Assembly (NCBI RefSeq): GCF_964204645.1
Contig: NC_134027.1
Coordinates: forward strand, 24,726,485-24,790,484
Direction: 5' to 3'
Length of the DNA: 64,000 nucleotides
Source of the DNA: Tubulanus polymorphus
Lineage: Eukaryota; Nemertea; Palaeonemertea; Tubulaniformes; Tubulanidae
Below are positions 56,501 to 63,484 of the stretch, in pieces (the stretch's first letter is position 1; the number at the start of each line of letters is the position of its first letter). The notes under the pieces are model-generated. The model was not told where the DNA came from. It made no database searches and worked only from the letters and a program-made list of their open reading frames with translations. Both the position numbers and the translations under genes were made by a program.

Positions 56501-57446
56501 GAAATTATCGGACTTTTTCGCGCCGAAATCGTCGGGCGGACGAAATCTGGCGTCGATGGGTAATCAGCAGACGACGCTCGATAATCAGAACAAGGGCGTC
56601 ACGATGTCGGCGCCCCTGACGCTTAAACGCGCGGCCTCGGTACCCGTCGGCGCGCCGATACAACCGCCGGCTAAACGCTCGAAACTGGTCGATAAGGCTA
56701 AGTTGGCGGAAAGCTCGTCGTCGACCGGCGGTCAACAGGTCAATTTGTTCGCGTTGTTCAAAAAGAAAGGGATATCGCGCAATTTCGATTGTAGCAGAAC
56801 TACTCAGGATGCGGCGACACCGGCCGACAAGTCGACGAGTCAATATCAGTCGACGTCGGCTCCATCGACTCCGGTCTCGTCGCACCGGGAGTCGACTCCG
56901 CCCGGTTCAGTCGAGAATAAACGATGCATCGGTCGAGACGACTGCTCGATTCCCGAGTCGTCACCGCTTCGCGAGAACAACGACAACATTCAGGTAACGT
57001 GCGTGATGGAGGCGATAATCGCGTCGGCGCTGGACGGCCGCGACGCGAAAACCGGCGTCCGTGCCGCCAACAGCATTCGACAATATCTACCCGAATCCGA
57101 CCCGCTTTATCTCGCCGACCTGTCGTCGCTCGACGCCGGCAACGATCGTAAACAACCGTTGGATTTAACTACGGAATCGGCTTCGGACCGCGGCGCGGCC
57201 GCTGTCGCGTCCTCGTCGTCGACGCGGTCGCAAAACGCGTGGAAAGACGTTCTGAAAGGACCGCCGGCGCCGCCTATGTGTCGCGGGCACCGAGAACCGT
57301 GCGTGCTACGTACGGTGAAGAAGGATAATCTGAATAAAGGTCGTCAGTTTTGGGTGTGCCCGCGTCCGGAGGGACACGCCTCGAATAAAGAAGCGCGGTG
57401 CAATCACTTCGAGTGGATCGCGAAAAAAACGGCGAAAAAATCGTGA
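32155..57446 (+). CDS. APEX2: AP endonuclease 2 (5 exons, 637 aa)
   Basis: Nuclear base-excision repair and ATR-checkpoint nuclease that cuts at abasic sites and trims 3' ends. Exons: 32155-32269, 36075-36348, 42244-42387, 54771-54843, 56139-57446; GT-AG, phases agree. The exonuclease-endonuclease-phosphatase core has WNINGIR (6-12), metal ligand Glu34 (QETK), Tyr144 (NVYCP), Asp185/Asn187 (GDLN), Asp263 and the SDHCPV end (Asp289/His290). SFSRxRSGYSGVAT in exon 2 matches vertebrate APE2. After the core, FLPEFAGKQRKLSDFF gives a perfect PCNA box (Q322, L325, F328, F329). A long Ser-rich linker follows, then a GRF zinc finger at about 577-637 with probable ligands Cys583, His586, Cys609 and Cys623 and the GRQF motif (603-606). 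It is about 120 residues longer than human APE2, all in the linker. Introns are 3.8, 5.9, 12.4 and 1.3 kb and repeat-filled; intron 2 contains a complete secreted-peptide gene. Confidence 0.95.
32370..32600. mobile_element. Foldback element containing telomere-like repeats (APEX2 intron 1)
   Basis: aagaataggggact (32396-32409) and agtcccctattctt (32567-32580) are inverted arms, extended by gattaatt on both sides. Inside is ggtttagggttaggtttagggttag, an interstitial mixture of TTTAGGG/TTAGGG units. Confidence 0.55.
33535..33925. repeat. Interspersed repeat, fourth copy (APEX2 intron 1)
   Basis: Same block order as 18600-18905 (cttgattcattaaaa, gagaaataggt, ttaggaggaatcgat, gtgatgcag). Confidence 0.55.
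34650..35027. mobile_element. Foldback (ggttttatagactgg family) split by a piggyBac-like MITE
   Basis: The left part (gggctggtttaaag...aaaagaattgag) and the right part (taaagtgaatactagtctataaaaccgggccc) match the halves of the intact copies at 36477-36588 and 37344-37452. The 275-bp MITE at 34717-34991 sits between them at a TTAA, so the MITE is the younger insertion. Confidence 0.65.
34717..34991. mobile_element. piggyBac-like MITE, second copy
   Basis: TTAA at 34713-34716 is followed by CCTTTTCAGCGC; the right end CACTGAAAGGG precedes TTTTAA. Internal caccgcagtgcggtg blocks match 13047-13325. Confidence 0.75.
35285..35475. repeat. Interspersed repeat, fifth copy, truncated
   Basis: Matches only the first half of the family (cattgattcgttaaaaactc, gagaattagataggcaattag). 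Confidence 0.45.
35828..36062. repeat. Minisatellite abutting APEX2 exon 2
   Basis: About six units of gaattgaatttttcttgaag plus tttaataaagtt, with unit length varying by GAATT slippage (32-37 bp). The array ends 12 bp before the exon 2 boundary, so the branch-point region of this acceptor lies in repeat DNA. One unit contains aataaa in sense orientation. Confidence 0.85.
36477..36588. mobile_element. Foldback element (ggttttatagactgg family), intact
   Basis: gggcccggttttatagactg and, inverted, cagtctataaaaccgagccc; arms of about 45 bp include ggtattacctttaac. It lies 130 bp after the APEX2 exon 2 donor. Confidence 0.8.
36855..37075. repeat. 28-bp minisatellite with internal palindrome
   Basis: About seven units of aacatcgaaaaacagttaac plus aagctgtt. 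Each unit contains GTTAACA-AGC-TGTTAAC, a perfect 7-bp inverted repeat around a 3-base loop. Confidence 0.85.
37344..37452. mobile_element. Foldback element (ggttttatagactgg family), second intact copy
   Basis: gggccagttttatagactgg at left and ccagtctataaaaccaagc at right; the middle differs from the 36477 copy. Further gggcccagtttcatga-type termini follow at 37455 and 37735. Confidence 0.75.
37960..38030 (-). mobile_element. LINE 3'-end relic
   Basis: taccgctgtcgactgcg, then agcggtttacatgaaatat, matches the 3' tail of the LINE remnant at 39139-39480 (taccgctctccactacg, agcggtttacataaagtat). Confidence 0.5.
38161..38202. repeat. Perfect 20-bp palindromic hairpin
   Basis: ACGCCTGATGATGGCTAACA (38161-38180), a two-base GT spacer, then its exact reverse complement (38183-38202). 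It lies about 290 bp upstream of the nested peptide gene's TATA box. Confidence 0.85.
38489..38495 (+). promoter_or_regulatory. TATA box of nested secreted-peptide gene
   Basis: TATATAA, with a TCATTG initiator-like site about 30 bp downstream (about 38518) and a strong CAG|GTAAGT donor at 38550/38551 closing a short 5' UTR exon. Confidence 0.6.
38519..38550 (+). other. Probable 5' UTR exon of nested peptide gene
   Basis: A short noncoding exon between the inferred start of transcription and donor atcag|gtaagt. Its intron would end at the acceptor ctttcag at 38977, one base before the start codon. Confidence 0.5.
38979..40120 (+). CDS. Secreted cysteine-rich peptide precursor, nested in APEX2 intron 2 (65 aa)
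   Basis: Coding exons 38979-39048 and 39993-40120, GT-AG, in frame; the first exon's acceptor (ctttcag) lies just before the ATG. Residues 1-21 are a textbook signal peptide (basic start, LFITLALLMVV core, AVAA end). A short acidic propart follows, ending in Lys29-Arg30, a proprotein-convertase site. The inferred mature peptide is 35 residues, basic (five or more Arg/Lys), with six cysteines at 34, 36, 53, 54, 62, 63: C-x-C-x16-CC-x7-CC, and a GKPG turn after the CxC pair. Size, maturation and disulfide density fit an antimicrobial (defensin-like) or venom/toxin-like peptide, or a neurohormone. The CxC-x-GKPG start is reminiscent of the beta-defensin-like/anemone-toxin fold, but the spacing differs, so I assign no family. 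A TATA box lies upstream and a poly(A) signal 64 bp downstream. It has the same orientation as its host gene. Confidence 0.82.
39139..39480 (-). mobile_element. LINE 3'-end remnant (reverse strand)
   Basis: Read on minus, it encodes YGERAFASAAPILRNNL and, after a stop, DEFKSGVKTYLFKQPF, the typical C-terminal end of non-LTR retrotransposon reverse-transcriptase proteins (YGxRxFxxAAPxLWNxLP ... FKxxLKTYLF). The 3' tail is an (AAT)n microsatellite, seen as ataataataat at 39139-39167. It lies in the intron of the nested peptide gene. Confidence 0.65.
39485..39710 (+). mobile_element. tRNA-derived SINE
   Basis: A-box-like TAGCTCAGTGAG (39499-39510) and B-box GGTTCGGGTCC (39558-39568) at tRNA-like spacing, a unique body, and an A-rich tail (aaacaaacaaaaacaaac) at about 39687-39710. 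No other copy seen in the window. Confidence 0.65.
40184..40189 (+). promoter_or_regulatory. Poly(A) signal of nested peptide gene
   Basis: AATAAA 64 bp after the stop codon; in sense orientation within APEX2 intron 2. Confidence 0.6.
40616..40670. repeat. Inverted repeat around a poly-C run
   Basis: GCAAAGTACGCTC (40616-40628) and GAGCGTACTTTGC (40658-40670), 13-bp perfect arms with a C-run of about 13 in the loop. Probably the core of a foldback element. Confidence 0.7.
40985..41262. repeat. 39-bp minisatellite, gaactggatccagag unit
   Basis: Seven units of gaactggatccagagtcaa plus a ttcaaacccacacaactgtg-like spacer. The unit is 39 bp, divisible by three, so open frames run through it on both strands; these are artefacts. 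Same family at 54225-54725 and 60015-60250. Confidence 0.9.
41740..42130. repeat. Degenerate array of the 47-bp unit
   Basis: About eight diverged copies of gactggt-ttaagttgttagat...ctatagaaccaaaatgag just upstream of APEX2 exon 3 (42244). Confidence 0.75.
42400..43160. other. APEX2 intron 3, start: no gene seen
   Basis: At about 42402-42620 lie diverged fragments of the piggyBac-like MITE (cctttcagtgctcatctta, cttcagcacta). The rest is AT-rich with nothing recognisable. Confidence 0.4.
43165..43520. repeat. 59-bp minisatellite, pyrimidine-rich strand
   Basis: Six units of cccctttccaattacagcct plus cccgctgagtctcggggcaa plus ccttttccccttacaccat. Strong strand asymmetry (C/T-rich on plus). 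Confidence 0.9.
43521..45049. other. APEX2 intron 3: no gene seen
   Basis: Holds a single ccggatccgcccctg element end (about 44288) and a tatcgattagcgataacgatagcgttatcgcgat palindromic stretch (about 44572-44602). The open frames at 44175-44556 on both strands have no recognisable features. Confidence 0.4.
45050..45200 (+). mobile_element. LINE C-terminal relic
   Basis: One frame reads FGERAFKVAATSLRYAIPDQV and a shifted frame FESDLKHIFL, matching the conserved end of non-LTR retrotransposon proteins with a frameshift. It runs straight into the MITE at 45204. Confidence 0.55.
45204..45475. mobile_element. piggyBac-like MITE, third copy, inverted
   Basis: TTAA at 45200-45203 and 45476-45479; ends CTCTTTCAGTGC and GCACTGAAAGGG. 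Internal blocks are those of 13047-13325 in the opposite orientation. Confidence 0.8.
45480..46067. other. APEX2 intron 3: simple repeats only
   Basis: A (TTA)n run at about 45648-45675 and T-rich DNA; no gene seen. Confidence 0.4.
46068..46290. mobile_element. Foldback element (aatttggcccgaccaaaaacgt family)
   Basis: gccgaatttggcccgacc and, inverted, ggtccgggccaaatcg bound about 220 bp. A related copy lies at 59655-59850, with scraps near 44890, 49775, 53390 and 60460. Confidence 0.65.
46382..46544. mobile_element. Foldback MITE (gtcattcatttatta), second copy
   Basis: ggatcattcatttattatg and, inverted, cataataaatgaacgacc; inside are caaccccccctccccctc and taatcggccatttta. Opposite orientation to 22886-23041. 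Confidence 0.75.
46555..46905. mobile_element. Foldback 'ataccttgtttctcc' family, interrupted copy
   Basis: Left part (cgatcaggctaaccataaca, acccggcagctat) and right part (gaaatgaactgattacgaat, ggcccggccgatcgg) match 60766-60985, but about 200 bp of other DNA (46605-46810) separates them. Confidence 0.55.
47124..47142. repeat. (CT)n microsatellite
   Basis: ctctctctctctctctc. Confidence 0.8.
47527..47591. repeat. (TA)n microsatellite
   Basis: About 65 bp of alternating TA with one interruption. Confidence 0.9.
47592..48820. other. APEX2 intron 3: no gene seen
   Basis: AT-rich; the minus-strand open frames at 47778-48002 and 48373-48636 show no domain or splice logic. Confidence 0.35.
48822..49690. 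repeat. 47-bp minisatellite derived from a foldback element
   Basis: About 17-18 units of gcttagactggtcttaagtt plus gttagatttgctatagaacc plus aaaatga. Some six-unit blocks recur as higher-order repeats (ggtgctcagac, then ggagctcagac, then gatcggctata). The unit matches the interior of the foldback at 63352-63484 (actggtcttaagttgttaga, ctatagaact). Confidence 0.9.
49691..51865. other. APEX2 intron 3: no gene assigned
   Basis: A foldback at about 51138-51255 (gggaaacacagaaac / gtttctgtgtctccc). 51400-51860 is CpG-richer. A 104-codon open frame (51560-51874) has no recognisable content. Confidence 0.35.
51866..51973 (+). promoter_or_regulatory. Possible nested promoter and noncoding first exon
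   Basis: TATATATA at 51866-51873 lies downstream of a CpG-richer stretch, followed by 100 bp ending in a strong donor, agcag|gtacgt (51973/51974). This resembles the TATA plus short UTR exon layout of the nested peptide gene. No matching coding exon could be found downstream, so this may be chance. Confidence 0.25.
51974..54224. other. APEX2 intron 3: no gene seen
   Basis: AT-rich; scraps of the aatttggcccg family at about 53390-53450. Open frames lack domains. Confidence 0.35.
54225..54725. repeat. 39-bp minisatellite, second array
   Basis: About 12 units of gaactggat-cagagtcaaat plus ttaacccacacaactgtg, ending 45 bp before APEX2 exon 4. Long open frames on both strands come from the 39-bp period. 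Confidence 0.9.
54844..56138. other. APEX2 intron 4: no gene seen
   Basis: Contains a C-run (55255-55264) and a single aggggcggatctagc element end at about 55783. Nothing coding is supported. Confidence 0.4.
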
Positions 57447-58007
57447 ATCGTGAACTTTTTCCATATTTGCGTTTACTGTTTTTAATCTTTGTAATATCAG
57501 TATTGTGTCAGTCAGTGATCTCCATGAGAGAGGTTTTAGAGGGGCAACCACTCCTTTCACTTATACATCCACTCATCGAAAATCAACTCCCGTAGAAATA
57601 TCTGCTGCCCCTCAAGCTTATACCATTATAAGCTAGTGGGCCATGAAAAATAGTGGATTGTGCCAAAATTACGCTTAATTTTCCGCATTTTTGTGCAGAC
57701 AGAAAGCTTTGCTGCTTCAGCGTCCACAAGGTTATACACGTAAGAAAGAACGCAGCCCCTCTAAAATCCTGGCGTATGGAGAACACTATGTGTAAAAAGA
57801 GGAAATATGTAGAAAATGGCTTCAAAGTCCCCCTTGTGACAAAGACATTCCCCGGTATACATACTATACCCATTGATCGCTTGAAAACTTCTTTATATTA
57901 GAGAATCATTTTCAAGCACCTCGAATAGATTTGAGAAATTACTCCTTAGATTTTTGGAAAGTTTTGAAAATGTAAGTCAACTTATTTCTGTTTGAGTCAA
58001 TTCCTGT
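57447..58007. other. APEX2 3' flank
   Basis: The 3' UTR must lie here. I see no canonical AATAAA close to the stop on the plus strand. The open frames on both strands have no recognisable content. Confidence 0.4.
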
Positions 58008-58785
58008 TCAGCCATCATTGCTGAACAGAGTTATCTCATAGTTCCGGTTCAGCCATCATTGCTATACTACCAGTTATCTTGTAGTTCCAATTCAGCCATC
58101 ATTGTCACTATGAGTTATCTCATAGTTCTGGTTCAGCCATCATTGTCACTACGAGTTATCTCATAGTTCCAGTTCAGCCATCATTGTCACTACGAGTTAT
58201 CTCATAGTTCTGGTTCAGCCATCATTGTCACTATGAGTTATCTCATAGTTCTGGTTCAGCGTTCATTGCTACTATGAGTTATCTTATAGTTCCAGTTCAG
58301 CCATCATTGTCACTATGAGTTATCTCATAGTTCCAGTTCAGCCATCATTGTCACTATGAGTTATCTCATAGTTCCAGTTCAGCCATCATTGTCACTATGA
58401 GTTATCTCATAGTTCTGGTTCAGCCATCATTGTCACTATGAGTTATCTCATAGTTCTGGTTCAGCGTTCATTGCTACTATGAGTTATCTTATAGTTCCAG
58501 TTCAGCCATCATTGTCACTATGAGTTATCTCATAGTTCCAGTTCAGCCATCATTGTCACTATGAGTTATCTCGTAGTTCCAGTTCAGCCATCATTGTCAC
58601 TACGAGTTATCTCATAGTTCCAGTTCAGCCATCATTGCCACTACGAGTTATCTCATAGTTCCAGTTCTGCCATCATTGTCACTATGAGTTATCTCGTAGT
58701 TCCAGTTCTGCCATCATTGTCACTATGAGTTATCTCGTAGTTCCAGTTCAGCCATCATTGCCAGTACAAGTTATCTCATAGTTTA
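58008..58785. repeat. 41-bp minisatellite with palindromic unit
   Basis: About 19 units of gttccagttcagccatcatt plus gtcactatgagttatctcata. Each unit contains CTATGAG-TTAT-CTCATAG, an inverted repeat spanning the unit border. Confidence 0.92.
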
Positions 58786-59383
58786 TTCTTCTCATTCGCT
58801 GTTTAATAGTTGCGCTCTAGCACACAGGAATAACACAGTTCCTGAGATTGGCTGGCAATGGGAACAAACTCCTACATCATTGTCAATGCTCATCGGTCAA
58901 TAATTTTAAACAGGTCGACGACTACATTAACAGTTCTACTGGATGCACAGCTTTTGAACGGTTAAGTTTAAATCACCTTCAAGTTTTTCATGAACGTCTT
59001 GTTGATTGTTGTGCGTTATCTCGTAGTATCTTGTCCGAATACTCGATAGCATTAACCCCCCCCCCCCTCGTCAACCTGTTTGAATGTCGATATTTTCTGC
59101 TTTGACTCTTCAAGTTCTATAAACTCACAACCGAATAGTATGAAGTCTGATGTATTTTTGTTTCATTTAGAGGGTAAGGGAGCATTATTCAATGCATGCT
59201 CGTCCATTGGGAGGGTGGGCGGCCAACGATCGACCCCCTTTTCTATACGGATGCGTTGCATACAGGGTAGGGCAGTGAACCTACACTTGATTCGAATCGA
59301 TTGGGACCATTGAAATTAATTTGCATTAGAAATTCATATTCTGCAATACATGCATTCAGAGGCAGACCATTTATATTTTCCAG
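58786..59383. other. Intergenic: no gene assigned
   Basis: The open frame at 58848-59105 has no recognisable domain; a C-run lies at 59058-59067. Confidence 0.35.
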
Positions 59384-59482
59384 GTTAAGCGAAATGCGGC
59401 AGAAATGCGAATCCCGCTGTGGCAAGCGAGGAAGTTGCTGGTAGATCCTCACTTGCCACCGGTGGAATCCTTAATGCATTGA
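59384..59482 (+). CDS. Possible isolated terminal coding exon
   Basis: The acceptor-like ttatattttccag is followed by 32 GC-rich codons in one frame (VKRNAAEMRIPLWQARKLL, ending PPVESLMH) and a TGA, with AATAAA 150 bp downstream (59634-59639). Composition differs sharply from the AT-rich surroundings and looks coding. I cannot identify the family and find no partner exon, so it may be the last exon of an unseen gene, a gene relic, or chance. Confidence 0.35.
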   Translation, partial: VKRNAAEMRIPLWQARKLLVDPHLPPVESLMH

Positions 59483-59654
59483 AGTTTTTTTTAGGTTATC
59501 GTAGAATTCAAGCATTGAAAATTTGTTGGATAGATTAAAAGTTTCCACTCGTGGAGAATGAGAAAGTTAGTGAATAATCATGAATTCGCTGAATCGTTGA
59601 AGTCATCATTAGCATTCTCGATGTCTTAAATATAATAAAAACCACGATCACACA

Positions 59655-59850
59655 AGCGGTTTTGGCCCTTGTCAAATTTGGCTCGGAATAACTTTTCACA
59701 CGTTTGCCCATGCCTGTTTGGCCCTGGCCAAATTTGGCTCGACCAAAAACGTCGGACCAAATTATTTTTGTGTGAATAGCATCTGGTTCCCGAAGTGACT
59801 GACTTCACTTTGTTGAGCATTGTTTTGTATCGAGTGAGTGGTTTAACTCT
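59655..59850. mobile_element. Foldback-family copy (aatttggctcgaccaaaaacgt)
   Basis: Shares caaatttggctcgaccaaaa, acgtcggaccaaat and cgagtgagtggttt with 46068-46290. Confidence 0.55.
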
Positions 59851-60014
59851 GCGCCTGTCAACTTAATAGCTTCGAAACGAGCCACTTCAAAACTATTTCG
59901 GGAAATTTGTGCTTCTCGGTCATTGACTTGCCAAACTTTTAGTTTACTTCTTTTTAACGTGTCTCTAGGTCGATGTGAAGGAACCATTTATACAGTTCCA
60001 CTGTAATGTGGGTT

Positions 60015-60250
60015 TATTTTGACTCAGGATCCAGTTTCACAGATGTGTTTGTTTAATTTGATCAGATCATCAACTCTAGATTCTTTTAGAGTCCATGGTT
60101 TGATTTTACTTGTTCCACAGTTGTGTGGGTCTAATTTTCCTCTGGATCCAGTTCCACAGCTGTGTGCGTTTAATTTACCTCTGGATGCAGTTCCACGGTT
60201 GTGTGGGTTTAATTAAACTTTGGATTCAGTTCCACAGTTGTATGAGTTGA
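60015..60250. repeat. 39-bp minisatellite, third array, inverted and diverged
   Basis: About six units of ggatccagttccacag plus ttgtgtgggtttaattt, the reverse complement of the 40985 and 54225 arrays. Confidence 0.8.
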
Positions 60251-60765
60251 ATTTGTTTGAGGTTGGTTTAACAAGGTTCAGTACAATCTGGATGTTCTAC
60301 TCTTGCACCCATTGCGGCAATTCACGCTTTATTTCTGATTCGAGGACACGATTAAAACGCTCGAGTCAAACTGAACGAACAACTCTGGAACTGGGGACAA
60401 GACATTTTTACATTCTGGTCGTAGGCTCACTGATAAACGCACTCTTATTAAGCGTAAGCACAAATTTGACTCGCGGCTGGTCCGAACTAGTTTGACCGGG
60501 GTTTAATCATCTCTGTACGATAGCGGCGTTTGATGAGCTGCAGTGGGGGAGCATTGCCGGAATTTTTAAGGCTGTTTATTGCGCGCTTGTGGCATTTCTT
60601 GCGGTATGTCCTCCAATTTTGTACATGAACCGGCATTTACGGGGTAAGCATTTACGCTTGAGTTCAGACACACTTAGCTCAGGTCACAAAACCAATCAAA
60701 GACCAAGAGGTCAGACATTGAGCCTGGCGCCTTTGTATTTTGAAAAAAAGTTAGTTTATTTAGGC

Positions 60766-60985
60766 TTAAGAAAATATATACCTTGTTTCTCGTTCCGGCT
60801 GGGCTTAAAAGTTGACGGGGCTGGCCACCAATCTGCCCTGTAGACTACTTTTTAGAAATCACAATTATGCTAACCGTAACAGACCAGGCAGCTATCGAAA
60901 TGAACTGATTACAAATTCTGTCGCGGTTCACAAAATGCCCCAGCCGATTAGGAGAAACAAGGTATCGTATTCTTACAGCCTTACG
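60766..60985. mobile_element. Foldback 'ataccttgtttctcc' family, full copy
   Basis: gcttaagaaaatatatacct, ttgtttctcgttccggctgg at left; gattaggagaaacaaggtat at right. Same inner blocks as 18363-18600. Confidence 0.65.
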
Positions 60986-61257
60986 TGAAAAATAATTTCG
61001 ATGTAAATAGAACAATTTAGTTTTCGTGATCCAGGGACGGTGATACTTCATCAGAGTTCTATCGTTGACTTACTTTGAAGTAGGTTTGAATTTGTGAATG
61101 AATCTGGAACGGAAAACAGCGGCCGCTGAGGATATCTTACGATTTCGATCAGGGAAATATATCAGGAATTTTTGGATTCCCGGATCTCTAAGAACCCAGT
61201 AAAATATGATTTGAAGATCATCTCAAACCCGAATCTATGGAGTCGAATTCCTTGTAA

Positions 61258-61465
61258 GGGGCTGTCCATAAAAGATGCCCACAGAAAATTGCAAAATGTT
61301 GACCCCTCCCTCATATCCACAGAAAGTCCACTGGTCCACTAATGTGGTATTGTTACCACCAGCCTATGACTGAGCCCCCCTCCCTTGCCCATCGGACAAA
61401 AAAGACATCAAAAACATCGGATAACCAGTCATGCAAAATAATGGACAACTTTTATGGACAGCTCC
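61258..61465. mobile_element. Foldback element (gggctgtccataaaagatg)
   Basis: ggggctgtccataaaagatg and, inverted, acttttatggacagctcc bound about 208 bp with ccctcc-rich interior. Only copy seen. Confidence 0.65.
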
Positions 61466-61610
61466 TAATAAAAAATGAACTTATTTTTACTGCAGAGTAG
61501 CTTTTTTGAACGTTTTTCGCAAATCTATTGTTCTTGTTAATAATAGTAATATTTATAGTATTTATGAATTAATCTCGTGCGAAAAGACGAAAAACGAAAT
61601 TTGTTTCCAG

Positions 61611-61662
61611 CCCGCCTGGAATAAACGATCAGGATGAATGCGTAGACAACTCGGGTACAGAG
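61611..61662 (+). CDS. Possible isolated internal exon
   Basis: Acceptor ttgtttccag, 52 bases, donor acagag|gtacgt. One frame is open and reads PPGINDQDECVDNSGTE, a composition like a linker or EGF-type extracellular segment. No neighbouring exon was found. Could belong to a gene continuing beyond the window, or be chance. Confidence 0.25.
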
Positions 61663-61849
61663 GTACGTCGATAATGTTGGTGAATATGATAATGAATTGA
61701 AATACTACGAATCTAATGATATTTATATGAAAATTGTGCTCTTATACTTATACTATATCTGTGGATGTATTCTCCGTATAAATAGATTCTATTATCGAAA
61801 CTGTTGTCATTGTTTCATTGAAAAGTTTCATCTGGATTGCATAGGAGGA

Positions 61850-62790
61850 GGGTTCACTGAACCAGTATAACCCGTAGTGAGGAGGGTTCACACACGAACC
61901 AGTATAACCCGTAGCCTGTAGGGTTCACACGAACCTGTATAACCCGTAGCCTGGAGGGTTCACACGTGAATCAGTATAACCCGTAGTGAGGAGGGTTCAC
62001 ACGTGAACCAGTATAACCCGTAGCCCGGAGGGTTCACACGAACCTGTATAACCCGTAGCCTGGGAGGGTTCACACGAACCTGTATAACCCGTAGTGAGGA
62101 GGGTTCACACGTGAATCAGTATAACCCGTAGCCCGGAGGGTTCACACGAACCAGTATAACTCGTAGCCTGGAGGGTTCACACGAACCAGTATAACTCGTA
62201 GCCTGGAGGGTTCACACGTGAATCAGTATAACCCGTAGCCTGGAGGGTTCACACGAACCAGCATAACCCGTAGCCTGGAGGGTTCACACGAACCAGTATA
62301 ACTCGTAGCCTGGAGGGTTCACACGTGAATCAGTATAACCCGTAGCCTGGAGGGTTCACACGAACCAGCATAACCCGTAGCCTGGAGGGTTCACACGTGA
62401 ATCAGTAAAACCCGTAGTGAGGAGGGTTCACACACGAACCTGTATAACTCGTAGCCTGGAGGGTTCACACACGAACCAGTATAACCCGTAGCCTGGAGAG
62501 TTCACACGAACCAGTATAACCCGTAGTGAGGAGGGTTCACACGTGAATCAGTAAAACCCGTAGTGAGGAGGGTTCACACGAACCTGTATAACCCGTAGCC
62601 TGTAGGGTTCACACGAACCTGTATAACCCATAGTGAGGAGGGTTCACACGTGAACCAGTATAACCCGTAGCCCGGAGGGTTCACACGAACCAGTATAACC
62701 CGTAGCCTGGAGAGTTCACACGAACCTGTATAACCCGTAGCCTGGAGGGTTCACACGTGAATCAGTATAACCCGTAGTGAGAAGGAACCT
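61850..62790. repeat. 35-37-bp minisatellite with variant hairpin
   Basis: About 26 units of ggagggttcacacgaaccag plus tataacccgtagcct. Two unit types alternate: a short one (GTTC-ACAC-GAAC) and a long one (GGTTCAC-AC-GTGAACC, or GTGAATC), differing in arm length of the internal inverted repeat; the long one carries CACGTG. Confidence 0.92.
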
Positions 62791-62954
62791 TAAAAGCTTT
62801 GCAAGGCCTTCTTTGTTGAATACGTGTAAGAAATGACCATCACTACAGAAAGGTGCAGATAAAAAGGGCACGACACTGAAATATGTGTCATCAATCCTGC
62901 GTGATATTGCCCTTTTGGATTTACCCTTAAAAGCATCTGGCTACGTGCCAAATG

Positions 62955-63115
62955 TTTGAGGCTAAAAATCATTGATACCTTTTTTCTCATCTCTGCATAG
63001 ATGACCCGGTAAGTATCTAGCATTACTTTTCAAAAATTCACGATCGAGCTAAATAACATACCCAGCACTTATAGAAGTTAACTGATTGCAAATGTGATTG
63101 CACATTATCTCGTCC
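62955..63115. mobile_element. Foldback 'ataccttgtttctcc' family, degraded copy
   Basis: gaggctaaaaatcattgata, cctttttctcatctctgc and tcgtccgagg recall the family; the inner part is partial. Confidence 0.45.
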
Positions 63116-63351
63116 GAGGAGGAAGGTTGATGTGGAATGATCTGCTGGAACCTTGGACCCTTAGACAAATATTTAAGGGCGAAGATTTTGAGTCCATATC
63201 TGAACACAACAGTGGAAAACAACTCGGATACACTAGATTATCGTTTACTGCAAACATAGAATTTCATCTTGAATACGTAAATTCTAATTTCATACTGAAT
63301 ACTGAGGACTATCAGTTATAACGAACAGATTTTCTGGTCTCCAGGGGCCAG

Positions 63352-63484
63352 TTGCACAGTCGTGACTTAAGTCCACAAGTGGTCTTAAAACTTAAGACTG
63401 GTCTTAAGTTGTTAGATTGTCTATAGAACTAAGTTGGTCTTAGACTGGTCTTATGTCTAAGCTATGACTATGCAACCGGCCCCT
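63352..63484. mobile_element. Foldback MITE, 'gttgca / taagactggtctta' family, second copy
   Basis: ggggccagttgcacagtcgt and, inverted, ctatgactatgcaaccggcc. The interior has the actggtcttaagttgttaga and ctatagaact blocks seen as the unit of the 48.8-49.7 kb array. Confidence 0.75.

Noticed and set aside
56273-57151. Arginine-rich frames overlapping APEX2 exon 5
   Set aside because: Out-of-frame shadows of the GC-rich APEX2 coding exon.
58008-62790. CRISPR-like regular repeats
   Set aside because: Direct tandem minisatellites without unique spacers, in an animal genome.
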